From Rheinheimera sp. MMS21-TC3 (GTDB lineage: Bacteria; Pseudomonadota; Gammaproteobacteria; Enterobacterales; Alteromonadaceae), in contig NZ_CP135084.1 of NCBI RefSeq assembly GCF_032229285.1, positions 124,001 through 188,000 on the forward strand: DNA of 64,000 nt, given 5' to 3'. Below the pieces are notes generated by a model. That model searched no databases. It was not told the DNA's origin and saw only the letters and a list, made by a program, of their open reading frames with translations. Both the position numbers and the translations under genes were made by a program. Below, one piece after another: positions 46,672 through 55,296 of the stretch; position 1 is the stretch's first letter, and each line of letters opens with the position of its first letter.

Positions 46672-48114
46672 ATGCTAATTAATACTCTGTCTAAGCTTGG
46701 CCTAAAACGGCTATTAATAATCTTAGTGCCCCTTTTTGCTATAACCAGTGTCAAGGTAACAGCAGACACTACAGTACCTATGCCAACTCGAATTGAATTA
46801 CCTCAGCATTGGCAGCGTACTGTGTTAAAAGAGCCGCTTTATAACGGTAACATCAGCCTAGTGCAAGCTGGTGATAACACTGCGCCTATCTTGTTTTTAA
46901 TCCACGGCTTAGGTGAAAACGGCATGCTAGATTGGCTGCCGGTTATTAAAAAATTTGAATCTGATTATCATATTATCAGTATAGATTTACCCGGTTTTGG
47001 CTTGTCAGATAAAACTATCGAGCAGTTATCTCCATCTCGCTATGCCGAGCTAGTGCATTGGGTTATAAAGCAGTTTAGCGATAAGCCAGTTATTGTAGCC
47101 GGCCATTCCATGGGCGCAGCCATTAGCTTACGCTTCGCCGCAGATTATCCACAGCAGGTAAGCAAGCTGATTATGTTAGATACAGCCGGGGTGTTGCAAC
47201 GTACTATTTTTGTCAAGCATTTAGCAAAAATGCCTGAATCTTACCAATGGATGGAGCAATTAGGCCCAGCAAAAGGCGTGTTTGCTGGTGTGTTAGGCAA
47301 GTTTAATCGTTTTACAGAACGCTTAACCTCTAAAGTGCTAACAGGGTTAGACCATCTGCCAGATCCGGCACAGTTACTGTTAAACCTACCAATGGCCCAA
47401 CGCTATTTATATCGCGATAGAACCAATATAAATGCCGCTTTAGGCTTAATTTACGAAGACTTTAGCGCTGCCATCAACCAAGTTAAGGTGCCAACCCACA
47501 TTATATGGGGCGAGCAAGACAGGGTTACACCATTGCGTACGGGCCAAGTTTTAGCGCTCCGCATGCCTAACGCTCAATTGCATATCATTAAAAATTCCGG
47601 CCATGTACCTATGGCCGATGCACCACAACAATTACTCGCCGTATTTCAACAGGCATTGCAGCAACCGGCAGAGCAAACGACCTTACCGGAGTTTATTGCC
47701 AGCAAGCAGGATCTAAACTGTCATAACCAAACCGATAACAAGTATAGCGGCCACTATCAACATATACGCATTATTGGCTGCCGCTATGTGCAACTTGAAC
47801 AAGTTAGCGCCGAATCAATCTATATAGAAAACGCTATTGTAAGTATGCAAGATATTACTATTAACAGTGATGCCACTGCCTTAACGGTGCTAAATAGCGC
47901 TGTTACTATCACCAATGCCGACTTAAACGGCTTAATCGCTTTACATAGCGATAATAGTAAAATAGATGCTGCCGGCCTAAATTTTTATGCCACTAAGCAA
48001 GCCATTAAACTTAGCAACGACAACGCCTTATATTTTTCTGTAAGCCAAATTAAAAGCCCACAACAGCAGGTTTTGCATGGCTATTCATTAGGTAACCGCG
48101 TAAATTTACAATAA
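46672..48114 (+). CDS. Exported alpha/beta hydrolase with a C-terminal beta-helix-like domain
   Basis: A 480-residue protein: N-terminal signal or anchor (about 12-32), alpha/beta hydrolase domain (60-330) with oxyanion region LIHGLGENG, nucleophile Ser146 in GHSMGAA and late catalytic His in SGHVPMAD, preceded by GEQDRV. The last 130 residues look different: short regular strands with N/S/D turns (SIYIENAIVSMQDITINSD), as in right-handed beta-helices. Such a fusion is uncommon. Substrate unknown. Confidence 0.8.
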   Translation: MLINTLSKLGLKRLLIILVPLFAITSVKVTADTTVPMPTRIELPQHWQRTVLKEPLYNGNISLVQAGDNTAPILFLIHGLGENGMLDWLPVIKKFESDYHIISIDLPGFGLSDKTIEQLSPSRYAELVHWVIKQFSDKPVIVAGHSMGAAISLRFAADYPQQVSKLIMLDTAGVLQRTIFVKHLAKMPESYQWMEQLGPAKGVFAGVLGKFNRFTERLTSKVLTGLDHLPDPAQLLLNLPMAQRYLYRDRTNINAALGLIYEDFSAAINQVKVPTHIIWGEQDRVTPLRTGQVLALRMPNAQLHIIKNSGHVPMADAPQQLLAVFQQALQQPAEQTTLPEFIASKQDLNCHNQTDNKYSGHYQHIRIIGCRYVQLEQVSAESIYIENAIVSMQDITINSDATALTVLNSAVTITNADLNGLIALHSDNSKIDAAGLNFYATKQAIKLSNDNALYFSVSQIKSPQQQVLHGYSLGNRVNLQ

Positions 48115-48167
48115 GTTTTAAGCCAGCATTACTGACACAACTAACACCGGTAAACTAGCTAAAAAAC

Positions 48168-48191
48168 AAAACCCTGCAAAGCAGGGTTTTT
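48168..48191 (+). terminator. Terminator of the alpha/beta hydrolase gene
   Basis: AAAACCCTGC-AAA-GCAGGGTTTTT, 53 bases after the stop codon. Confidence 0.88.
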
Positions 48192-48253
48192 AACGTTTTA
48201 TATTCTAAGGATTCGCAACTATTCTAGGTTAGAACGGGACTATTACACTTAGT

Positions 48254-48400
48254 AAAATGTAAAGACAAATATGTAAGTAAATCAACATACTTTCCCATTT
48301 ATCCGTTAAACTAAATGCAAAATGTAAAGACACTCTCTAAAAGTCTAAATGACTTTACATTTACCCAAAATAAATACGAAATCATTAGCGTGTCTTTACA
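48254..48400. repeat. Four copies of a TGTAAAGACA-type site
   Basis: AAAATGTAAAGACA occurs at 48254-48267 and exactly again at 48319-48332. Inverted versions occur at 48351-48362 (gACTTTACATTT) and 48391-48400 (TGTCTTTACA). This lies in a 318-base non-coding stretch at the border between core and accessory DNA. Could be recombinase or transposase binding sites, or operators. Confidence 0.6.
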
Positions 48401-48432
48401 AATTATAACGCGATTTTGGCACAAATCTAATT

Positions 48433-48729
48433 TTATAAAAATAGACTTAATAAACCCATATAAAATAATGTATTAAGTGATTTAATACCACTTTTCTCAC
48501 TCCAGACAGTGTTTAAATACGAACCGCAAGAAATATGCTCAATTTGGAATGCCGACGTGCCCATCTTTATTCCCAAAGCCTTAACTTCTTTAGACCGCGC
48601 TATGACCAAAGCGTCGTTATTTGAGAGGACCAGCACGGGTTTCGTGGCCAAATCCGGCCTGAACATGCGTTCGCAGCTCGCGTTAAAGTTATTAACATCC
48701 ACAAGCGCTAGTGTTTGGTGTCTGCCCAT
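48433..48729 (-). pseudogene. umuC: umuC fragment (error-prone polymerase V subunit, N-terminal piece)
   Basis: The first about 65 codons match UmuC (ALVDVNNFNASCER, MFRPDLATKPVLVLSNND, VIARSKEVKALGIKMG) but the rest of the roughly 420-residue polymerase is missing and the frame runs into unrelated sequence before stopping. In intact UmuC the NF-x-AS position is aromatic; here it is Asn. A non-functional remnant. Confidence 0.8.
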
Positions 48730-48812
48730 GATGATTATCTACCACACAGTAGATAGCGAACAACGCCGGTTACCACACCAAAATAGTGAGCTCTTCTTCG
48801 TGATTCAATTCA

Positions 48813-48989
48813 ATGGGGGAATATGCAGAATTTATTGACGTATTGATATCACTGTTCATCAAACACGCCTACGAAATGGCAATATTACGGTTGGTGTTAC
48901 GCTTACCTTACAACTATCTCAGTGAGTTGTTTGAAAAGCAACCGTCAGCCAACACACAGGAAGCATTAGCTAAACTGCTGCCATACTGA
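48813..48989 (+). CDS. Unrecognised 58-residue ORF
   Basis: Frame begins MGEYAEFIDVLISLFIKHAY and is helical and amphipathic, ending ALAKLLPY. No clear ribosome site. A perfect inverted repeat (48991-49030) follows immediately. Could be a small gene or the tail of a degraded one; I recognise no family. Confidence 0.3.
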   Translation: MGEYAEFIDVLISLFIKHAYEMAILRLVLRLPYNYLSELFEKQPSANTQEALAKLLPY

Positions 48990-48990
48990 T

Positions 48991-49030
48991 CGTAACGACA
49001 ACCATGCCGCTAGGTGTGGCTGTCGTTACG
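48991..49030. repeat. Inverted repeat CGTAACGACA / TGTCGTTACG
   Basis: Perfect 10-bp arms (48991-49000 and 49021-49030) with extra CCA/TGG pairing inside a 20-base spacer. No T-run. May be a terminator-like structure or a recombination site just after the 58-codon ORF. Confidence 0.5.
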
Positions 49031-49116
49031 CTTACACTTTGACTACTATTAAAGTGCAGAAGCTAATTCCAACGAAGTCCATGAGGTTAGAGGAAGTACC
49101 CTATCTGGACGAAAGT

Positions 49117-50004
49117 TTATTTATTGATCGCGTTTAGTTGTTGTACTTTATACCCTCTCTCGACAAGCAAGTCCAAAACATTGTTTGGTCCTGCTAAGTG
49201 CATAGCCCCAACCAATATGAATTCTATTTCTGGCGATTTCATCATTGAATCAATCTGTTCCACCCAGCTTTTATTGCGTTCAGCCAACAATAGTTGATAT
49301 TCGGTTTGGCCTATTTTAGTATCTAACATCTCATTTGCCATTTCGGTAAATCTCTCACGATTACCGCTGCGCCACGCCGCTAGTGCTTGCTGCATATCAT
49401 CCTCGATATTTTTAAGCTGGCCGAGATTCCGCGCTACCCATTCGTCTTCAAAGCCATCCGAAGTGGAAAACATTAAAGCCAAATGTTGCTCGATTGTTTC
49501 GAAATGGTCTATGCTTTTGCGATCTTTAATTCCCTTGTTAAAGAAGTAGTCATCAACTCCTTCACCTGCCATTTTGAGTTGCTTTAATTTGGCATTCACC
49601 AGTTGCATAAGGACAAAGTCAGGTCTAAATGACGCCATGCTATTTATATCTACTTCAAGCTCAACAGCGAATTTTCGCAGTTGCAAATAGCTTTCTGAAC
49701 TTAGAACTGAGTTTAAAGTTCGACCATCTTGGTACTTGATAAAGCTCATGAATAGAGAATTAAAATTGGGATCACTCTTTCTGTTCATATCCATCTCAAA
49801 CACTAGTTTTTCTGCTTGCTGGTAGGCTTGATAAAATTCAACCGGCAGAGGGAATTCACTAGCTGGTAACAAATGTGAGGTGCCTCCAACGTAAAGTTGA
49901 TGTTCTTCATGGCTGACATGCCAGACGAAGCTTTTAGCTGATAGCTCACAACAGAACAGCGCGATGATTAGACAATTGACTTTGTAAACGAGAGCAAGAG
50001 ACAT
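49117..50004 (-). CDS. TraB/GumN family protein
   Basis: A 295-residue exported protein (signal peptide to about residue 24). GGTSHLLPAS and a late VGAMHLAGPNNVLDLL carry the two GxxH motifs of TraB/GumN (Tiki-like) metallo-hydrolases. Role unknown in bacteria; sits in the accessory region with no partner gene. Confidence 0.82.
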   Translation of the reverse strand: MSLALVYKVNCLIIALFCCELSAKSFVWHVSHEEHQLYVGGTSHLLPASEFPLPVEFYQAYQQAEKLVFEMDMNRKSDPNFNSLFMSFIKYQDGRTLNSVLSSESYLQLRKFAVELEVDINSMASFRPDFVLMQLVNAKLKQLKMAGEGVDDYFFNKGIKDRKSIDHFETIEQHLALMFSTSDGFEDEWVARNLGQLKNIEDDMQQALAAWRSGNRERFTEMANEMLDTKIGQTEYQLLLAERNKSWVEQIDSMMKSPEIEFILVGAMHLAGPNNVLDLLVERGYKVQQLNAINK

Positions 50005-50083
50005 GAATTAATCCCAATAGTTATAGAGCGAAATATGTCAAGTATATACAGCTAAACCAAAAAAAGAATTCATTGTAACAAAT

Positions 50084-50298
50084 CTGACGAATCCCCACGA
50101 ATGGCATAGACAAAGCAAATAGTTAGAGGCGAAGGGAACATTCATGGCAGTTCCCGATCAGATCATTCGCCACAACTCACAAACCATGAATGTAAAAACA
50201 ATGCTCGCCGATTTCCTCTCATTTGTCACCCCCCAAAGTATGCATAAAGCCAGACTTTCTGCCCTAACTGCTGCTACACATAGCCTGATGAATCCCTC
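50084..50298 (+). mobile_element. IS10-like (IS4 family) 5' remnant
   Basis: CTGACGAATCCCC at 50084-50096 looks like an IS10-type terminal end. From ATG 50186 the frame MNVKTMLADFLSFVT, HKARLSALTAATHSLMNPS resembles the N-terminus of IS4/IS10 transposases (HxxRLxxLxxAxxxLL). It is cut after about 38 codons by the inverted repeat of the next element. Confidence 0.6.
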
Positions 50299-51219
50299 AG
50301 GGTCAGGTCTTGCTTTTTGCCTTTTCTGTCTGGTGCGCTACAGTTTATCGAATCGGCACATCATACGGAGCGTCCACTATGGCAAGACCTTTGCGGCTGG
50401 AATTTGCCAGCGCGCTTTACCATATCACCAGCCGGGGTAACGAGCGCAAAGCTATCTATGTTGATGATACCGATTTCGAACTGTTCTTAACGCTTTTGGG
50501 GAAGGTGTGCGAGCAGTATCACTGGGTGGTGCATGCCTATTGCCTGATGAGCAACCATTACCATCTACTGGTAGAAACACCGGATGCTAACCTCAGTAAA
50601 GGTATGCGCCAACTTAACGGTACCTTTACGCAGGCGATAAATCGAAAACACAAACGTGCAGGGCATTTGTTTCAGGGCAGATATAAAGCAATATTGGTAG
50701 ATAAAGATGCCTATTTGCTCGAATTAAACCGTTACATTGTGCTAAACCCCATCAGGGCAAATATGGTGCGGGTACTCGATGATTGGCCATGGAGTAATTG
50801 GCATGCGGTGATGGGCAAAACGACTTCACCTGCCTGGCTGGTGACAGATGCTGTATTAGGCATGTTCGGCAAAACACGTAAAGCGGCCAGAGAGAAATAT
50901 GAAGCCTTTGTGCAGAAAGGTAAAGATGTGTCTGTTTGGGATAAGCTCAGCAACCAAATATTTTTAGGCGATGATGACTTTGTACAATCCCATTTAGCAT
51001 TAATTAACGAAACGGATAAGTTATCCGACATTCCGAAAAAGCAACTACGCAGCAAAGTACAATCGCTGACAGAGTATGAGCAACAAGCTGGCACACGTAA
51101 TGAGGCAATTGCTGCTGCGTATCGCTCTGGCAGTTATACCCTTAAAGACATCGGCAGTTATTTTGGTTTGCATTACTCGCGGGTGAGTAAGATAGTGGCA
51201 AAAGGCAAGACCTGACCCT
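50299..51219 (+). mobile_element. RAYT/Y1-transposase element with 23-bp terminal inverted repeats
   Basis: The 23 bases at 50299-50321 and 51197-51219 are inverted copies with one mismatch (outer end AGGGTCAGGTCTTGC). They flank the transposase gene, whose stop codon lies inside the right repeat. The left end abuts an IS10-like fragment and the right end abuts an xerC fragment. Confidence 0.8.
50379..51215 (+). CDS. IS200-like Y1 (REP-associated tyrosine) transposase with C-terminal HTH
   Basis: A 278-residue protein from ATG 50379 (GGAG at 50367-50370); the longer start at 50310 lacks family sequence. HUH motif is NHYHLL, and the nucleophile Tyr lies in the [13 protein letters not shown] block. 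The C-terminus has a helix-turn-helix ([20 protein letters not shown]). It is the long RAYT type and appears intact. Confidence 0.9.
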   Translation: MARPLRLEFASALYHITSRGNERKAIYVDDTDFELFLTLLGKVCEQYHWVVHAYCLMSNHYHLLVETPDANLSKGMRQLNGTFTQAINRKHKRAGHLFQGRYKAILVDKDAYLLELNRYIVLNPIRANMVRVLDDWPWSNWHAVMGKTTSPAWLVTDAVLGMFGKTRKAAREKYEAFVQKGKDVSVWDKLSNQIFLGDDDFVQSHLALINETDKLSDIPKKQLRSKVQSLTEYEQQAGTRNEAIAAAYRSGSYTLKDIGSYFGLHYSRVSKIVAKGKT

Positions 51220-51220
51220 A

Positions 51221-51547
51221 TATGCATTTTGCTCTAACCTACCAGAGCCAGATCAGCAGGCGCTATTTCTAAGTAAACAACATAAACGTATTAGTACCCG
51301 ACATGTGCGTGAGCGCGTTCAATTTTGGGCTAAGCAGCAAGGGCTTAACCAGCATGTGCATCCGCATATGTTACGCCATTCATTTGCCAGTCATATGCTG
51401 GAGTCCAGCCAAGATTTACGCGCAGTGCAAGAGCTACTTGGCCATGCAAACTTAAGCACCACCCAAGTGTATACCCATCTCGATTTTGCCCATTTGGCTA
51501 AGGTGTACGATAACGCTCACCCTAGAGCGAAGAAGAAATCTAATTAA
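51221..51547 (+). pseudogene. xerC: xerC 3' fragment (tyrosine recombinase)
   Basis: In frame right after the RAYT right end: [50 protein letters not shown] and [15 protein letters not shown] are the C-terminal third of XerC with HxLRH, LGH and nucleophile Tyr. The N-terminal arm-binding domain and first catalytic Arg are absent. XerC is essential for dimer resolution, so an intact copy is expected elsewhere. Confidence 0.88.
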
Positions 51548-51594
51548 ACTGCTACACATATTGCTGATACAACTTACTTCAAGACGGTCATACC

Positions 51595-52275
51595 TTATTG
51601 CGAGAACGTCAAATTACTAGGATCTTCAGTTTCAATAAACACGGCCTTAAGTACTTTGTTTCCGCTCTCGTCTCTCGTGATATTATAAAAACTATAATTG
51701 GTTTCAAATAAATGTAACTGTTTAAGCTCAACGTCGCTTGTATCATCGCCGACCATTAACATAACACCACAAATACGACCAGAACAGGCGTAGGATTCCT
51801 GATATATTGGTAATTTAGATTCTTGCAAAAAAAGCTGTAGTTTATTTTCACGAGATAATGCTCTGCTACTACGTTCCATATCTGTAATGCCAGATAAAAA
51901 CTGATTAAAATCTGCACTTTTCATTGCATCAACAATTGCAGTCTGTATTACTGCGCCACTTTTGGTAAGAAAACTTTTGTTTAACGCCTCTTCCGACAAA
52001 AAGTTACTTGGTTTTGTGACCGAATCATCCCATACCCCAGTAGCATCATAAGTCTTCTCACCGGCATTTACGGCTTCTTGAAACGTATCAGTCTTTTTTA
52101 GAGATGCTGATTGATTTTTACTATTTGAATTACGAGTGCCTGATTCAACTTCAGTAAATACGCTATTTGACAATAAACCAACTTCTTCCAGTTTATCGCC
52201 CTCCTTGCCAATACTCGTTAACCAAATAATTGCTAGTACAATTACAACCAGAACCCCGACAACAGTTGATTTCAT
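51595..52275 (-). CDS. Unrecognised single-pass membrane protein
   Basis: A 226-residue protein from ATG 52275 (GGAAG upstream); the longer start at 52350 lacks support. One N-terminal membrane helix (about 4-22), then a soluble region with a Cys pair (YACSGRICGVML) and terminal FIETEDPSNLTFSQ. No family recognised. Lies between xerC and ubiD fragments, so it may be acquired. Confidence 0.6.
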   Translation of the reverse strand: MKSTVVGVLVVIVLAIIWLTSIGKEGDKLEEVGLLSNSVFTEVESGTRNSNSKNQSASLKKTDTFQEAVNAGEKTYDATGVWDDSVTKPSNFLSEEALNKSFLTKSGAVIQTAIVDAMKSADFNQFLSGITDMERSSRALSRENKLQLFLQESKLPIYQESYACSGRICGVMLMVGDDTSDVELKQLHLFETNYSFYNITRDESGNKVLKAVFIETEDPSNLTFSQ

Positions 52276-52424
52276 GCGTATTCTTCCATAAAGCAACAAT
52301 AAGTATGTTGCTGCATTACAGCGCAAAATGAATATTAAGGCAATAATCACTATAAACTTATCAATTGAATATCATCGATTTACGTCGTAAATGCGGTTTT
52401 GAATACTCAACAATTTGGACCCAT

Positions 52425-52454
52425 CGATAAATGGGGTCACGATAAATGGGGTCA
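52425..52454. repeat. Tandem 15-bp duplication at RAYT end
   Basis: CGATAAATGGGGTCA occurs twice in direct tandem (52425-52439, 52440-52454). The second copy contains the left end of the RAYT element. Confidence 0.8.
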
Positions 52455-53226
52455 GATAAAAATTAAGTAGGCTATGCTTAACCTAGCTTGAGATGGTTAT
52501 GGTAAGGCAGCGTTATGGCAAGACTTCCACGAGTGCATTTAGCCGGTGTACCAGAGCATATTATTCAGCGCGGTAATAACCGTCAGGTGTGCTTTGCGAG
52601 TGACGATGATTTTGCAGCTTATGCCGATTGGCTGAAGGAATATTCAGAGGCCTTTGGCGTACATATACATGCCTGGGTAATGATGACCAATCATGTACAT
52701 TTACTTTGCACCGCATCTGACAATAGCGGCATTAGTTTAATGATGCAAAGCCTTGGCCGGCGATACGTGCGGTATTTTAACCGGGCATACCAGCGCAGCG
52801 GTACCTTGTGGGAAGGGCGTTTTAAGTCGTGCCTGTTGCAGGAGGAGCAGTATGTAATGGCGGTGTATCGCTATATCGAACTGAACCCGGTGCGGGCAGG
52901 TATGGTTGACTCACCTGTGGAGTATCCGTGGTCGAGTTATGCTATAAATGCCCAAGGCAAGCAATCTGCATTGTGTCAGAGGCATGCCTGTTATTTAGCA
53001 TTGGCAGATACCGCAGCTGAGCGGCAACAAGCGTATCGCGATTTGTTCAGGAGTGAAATAAGTGAAGATTGCTTGCTGATATTCGCAGTACGGTAAAAAG
53101 TGGCATGGCATTGGGTAATAATCGCTTTAAGCAAGAAATAGCAGCATTAACGGGCCGGCGGCAGCATTTGGAGCCAAGAGGGCGACCGAAGGCAAAGCAG
53201 GAGCAGAGATAATTATTATCTGACCC
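52448..53226 (+). mobile_element. RAYT element, copy A
   Basis: Ends GGGGTCAGAT (52448-52457) and ATCTGACCC (53218-53226) are inverted. Related in sequence to the copy at 60517-61292: the first 35 bases of its transcription-start side are nearly the same. Contains a frameshifted transposase gene. Right end abuts a ubiD fragment. Confidence 0.78.
52515..53212 (+). pseudogene. RAYT transposase, frameshifted
   Basis: Frame from 52515 (MARLPRVHLAGVPEHIIQRG, HUH motif NHVHLL) is about 80% like the intact copy at 60531-61229 up to codon 184, then reads LLIFAVR and stops at 53096. In the next frame the lost tail resumes (LLADIRSTVKSGMALGNN) to a stop at 53212. The total 698 bases is one short of the 699 of the intact copy, so a single-base deletion near 53061-53068 broke it. 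Confidence 0.88.
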
Positions 53227-53227
53227 T

Positions 53228-53302
53228 AATTTTCCAGCAGTTAAACAGCGCGTCGATGATATTTGGCATACTTTGGGTATTACACTACCTGAACAACCTT
53301 AA
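53228..53302 (+). pseudogene. ubiD: ubiD 3' fragment
   Basis: A 24-codon tail (AVKQRVDDIWHTLGITLPEQP, stop) that matches the C-terminus of UbiD decarboxylases (VD-IW--L-I). It begins directly at the RAYT end. In E. coli ubiD is followed by fre, and fre is next here, so the fragment marks where ubiD was lost. Confidence 0.65.
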
Positions 53303-53423
53303 ACTAGGCCAGTAGCGGCATTTTACCTACTGTTGCTGGCCTTAAATTTAAGCGCTATAACATCTAATTGCGGTTAACTATATTTAATAACCTGAAACAA
53401 CGTTTAATTTTTCTGAGAGCACT

Positions 53424-54131
53424 ATGACCATTATTGCCTGTACTATTGATGCCATTGAACCTTTAACGCCCACGGTTAACCGCGTGCTATTAACGCCAAC
53501 AACACCAATAAGCTATCAAAGTGGTCAGTACTTACAGCTATGCTTAACCGCCGACGATAAACGCCCCTTTTCTATTGCCAGCCACGCCGGTAGCCAGCAA
53601 ATTGAGCTACATATTGGTGCAGCAGTGGTCGATAACTTTTCTAGCCAAGCCCTGGCCCATTTACAGCGGCTTTATGCTGCCAAGCAACCAGTACTAGCAG
53701 AAATTGGCTTGGGTGAAGCTCAACTACGTACCGATAGTAAACGGCCACTCATTTTATTAGCCGGTGGCACGGGGTTTTCGTATATTTATAGCATTGCCCA
53801 AACGCTCGCTAAACAGAATATTCAGCGCCCGGTTTTTGCTTATTGGGGCGTACGTGATGTTGAAGCGCTGTATCATCATCCAGAAATGCAGCAATGGGCC
53901 AGCACCAATCAACTCTATCAGTTTATTCCCGTCATACAGCATTCAACCCCAGAATGGCAAGGCAGAACCGGCTTAGTGCACCAAGCGGTGTTAGACGATT
54001 TTGCCTCCTTAGCTGAGTATGACATTTATATTGCCGGCCCCTTTGCCATGGCGGGCGTAGTGCGAGACGCTTTTTTACAACAAGGCGCAAAACGAGAGAA
54101 TATGTTTTGCGATGCCTTTGCGTATATTTAG
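53424..54131 (+). CDS. fre: NAD(P)H-flavin reductase Fre
   Basis: A 235-residue ferredoxin-reductase-fold enzyme: flavin-binding RPFSIAS near 50, LLAGGTGFSYIYSIAQTL for nucleotide binding, YIAGPFAM and the family-typical C-terminus FCDAFAYI. It reduces free FMN/FAD. Its usual neighbour ubiD survives only as a fragment upstream. The 3' end is partly duplicated at 57464-57496. Confidence 0.9.
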   Translation: MTIIACTIDAIEPLTPTVNRVLLTPTTPISYQSGQYLQLCLTADDKRPFSIASHAGSQQIELHIGAAVVDNFSSQALAHLQRLYAAKQPVLAEIGLGEAQLRTDSKRPLILLAGGTGFSYIYSIAQTLAKQNIQRPVFAYWGVRDVEALYHHPEMQQWASTNQLYQFIPVIQHSTPEWQGRTGLVHQAVLDDFASLAEYDIYIAGPFAMAGVVRDAFLQQGAKRENMFCDAFAYI

Positions 54132-54265
54132 CCTCATTTAACTGGTTGCCATGACGCAGCCAGATTATCCGATAATAAAAAAACTTAACTACGTTTAAAC
54201 CTTTCGCTTTATCCTGCCGACTAACCTGACAGTTCATACAATAACTTGGGTAATTAAGGGCGTTT

Positions 54266-54790
54266 ATGGCAATGGATATTGCGCAGGCAGTTACAGCTGC
54301 GCAAAAAGGTGACAAACAAGCCTTTTACTACCTGTACCAGCAGTATATCGGCCGGGTTTACGCTATTTGCTGGCGCTTACTAGCCAACAAGCAAAAAGCT
54401 GAAGATGCCTGTCAGGATATTTTTATTAAGGCATGGCAGCAACTAGCAGAATTCCGTGGTGATAGCAGTTTCGCTACTTGGCTACACAGTATTGCCACCC
54501 GCACCGCTATTAATATCTGGCGCCAAGAAAAATACCTGCGCTTAACGGACAGCAATGACGAGCAACCGGAGCTGGCTGAGCAAGCAACAATGTGCAGCAG
54601 TGAAATGGCTCCGCTAGAACAAGCCATACAACGCTTGCCCACACAGGCCCGAGCCGTATTTGTCTTGTTTGCTTTGGAAGGTTATCGGCACCAAGAAATA
54701 GCCACCTTGCTGGGTATAGCCGAAGGTACGTCTAAAGCACAATATTTCAGAGCCAGACAGTTGTTACAGGAGTGGTTAGCAGATGAATGA
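54266..54790 (+). CDS. ECF-type RNA polymerase sigma factor
   Basis: A 174-residue sigma-70-family protein: region 2 (YQQYIGRVYAICWRLL, DACQDIFIKAW) and region 4 with HTH (QTHARAVF-like PTQARAVFVLFALEGYRHQEIATLLGIAEGTSKAQ). First gene of a three-gene set with putative anti-sigma factor and DUF4097 protein. Overlaps the next gene by 8 bases. Confidence 0.9.
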   Translation: MAMDIAQAVTAAQKGDKQAFYYLYQQYIGRVYAICWRLLANKQKAEDACQDIFIKAWQQLAEFRGDSSFATWLHSIATRTAINIWRQEKYLRLTDSNDEQPELAEQATMCSSEMAPLEQAIQRLPTQARAVFVLFALEGYRHQEIATLLGIAEGTSKAQYFRARQLLQEWLADE

Positions 54791-55286
54791 TCAACAACTT
54801 GATAACGCCATTAGCAAGCTAGCAGCGCACATAGCCGTACAACGTGATTTATGGCCAGATATCGCCGCTCAGCTTGAAATAGCACAACCCCCACAAACCA
54901 TAGCGCAACCGCCAAATACCATTAAATCCACACGCGGATATTGGGGGATTGCCGCCATGCTGGGGCTACTGAGTGTATTTGGTTGGCAAGCCCTATCACC
55001 CAATACAACCATTACAGCGGCTATGCCTACTGCAGAACTAATTTTACTGCAGCAATATGAACAACAAAAAGCTACCCAGCTAAGTCAGATAGTGGCCGTA
55101 GCTGAAGGCTTTGATAACTGGCAACAACAAATACGGGTATGGGATCAAGCAATAACCCAAGTACGCCAAGCGTTAACATTTTATCCAGATGAACCGCTGC
55201 TGTTAGCACAGTTACAACGTTTATATCAACAACAGCTGTCTTACCTGCAACAGGCGACAGTACAACAGCCTTTAATAATAAGTTAG
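54783..55286 (+). CDS. Putative anti-sigma factor, membrane protein
   Basis: A 167-residue protein: cytoplasmic N-terminus (DQQLDNAISKLAAHI, DLWPDIAAQL), one membrane helix (about 55-75) and a Gln-rich periplasmic tail with YLQQATVQQ. Position (overlapping the ECF sigma gene by 8 bases) and layout fit an anti-sigma factor, though there is no zinc-binding HxxxCxxC. Confidence 0.65.
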   Translation: MNDQQLDNAISKLAAHIAVQRDLWPDIAAQLEIAQPPQTIAQPPNTIKSTRGYWGIAAMLGLLSVFGWQALSPNTTITAAMPTAELILLQQYEQQKATQLSQIVAVAEGFDNWQQQIRVWDQAITQVRQALTFYPDEPLLLAQLQRLYQQQLSYLQQATVQQPLIIS

Positions 55287-55296
55287 GAGATAATAC

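Noticed and set aside
48509..48838. 109-codon plus-strand ORF
   Set aside because: It is the reverse strand of the umuC remnant.
50285..50297. CTGATGAATCCC resembling an IS10 end
   Set aside because: It lies in coding sequence of the transposase fragment and in the same, not inverted, orientation as the left end.
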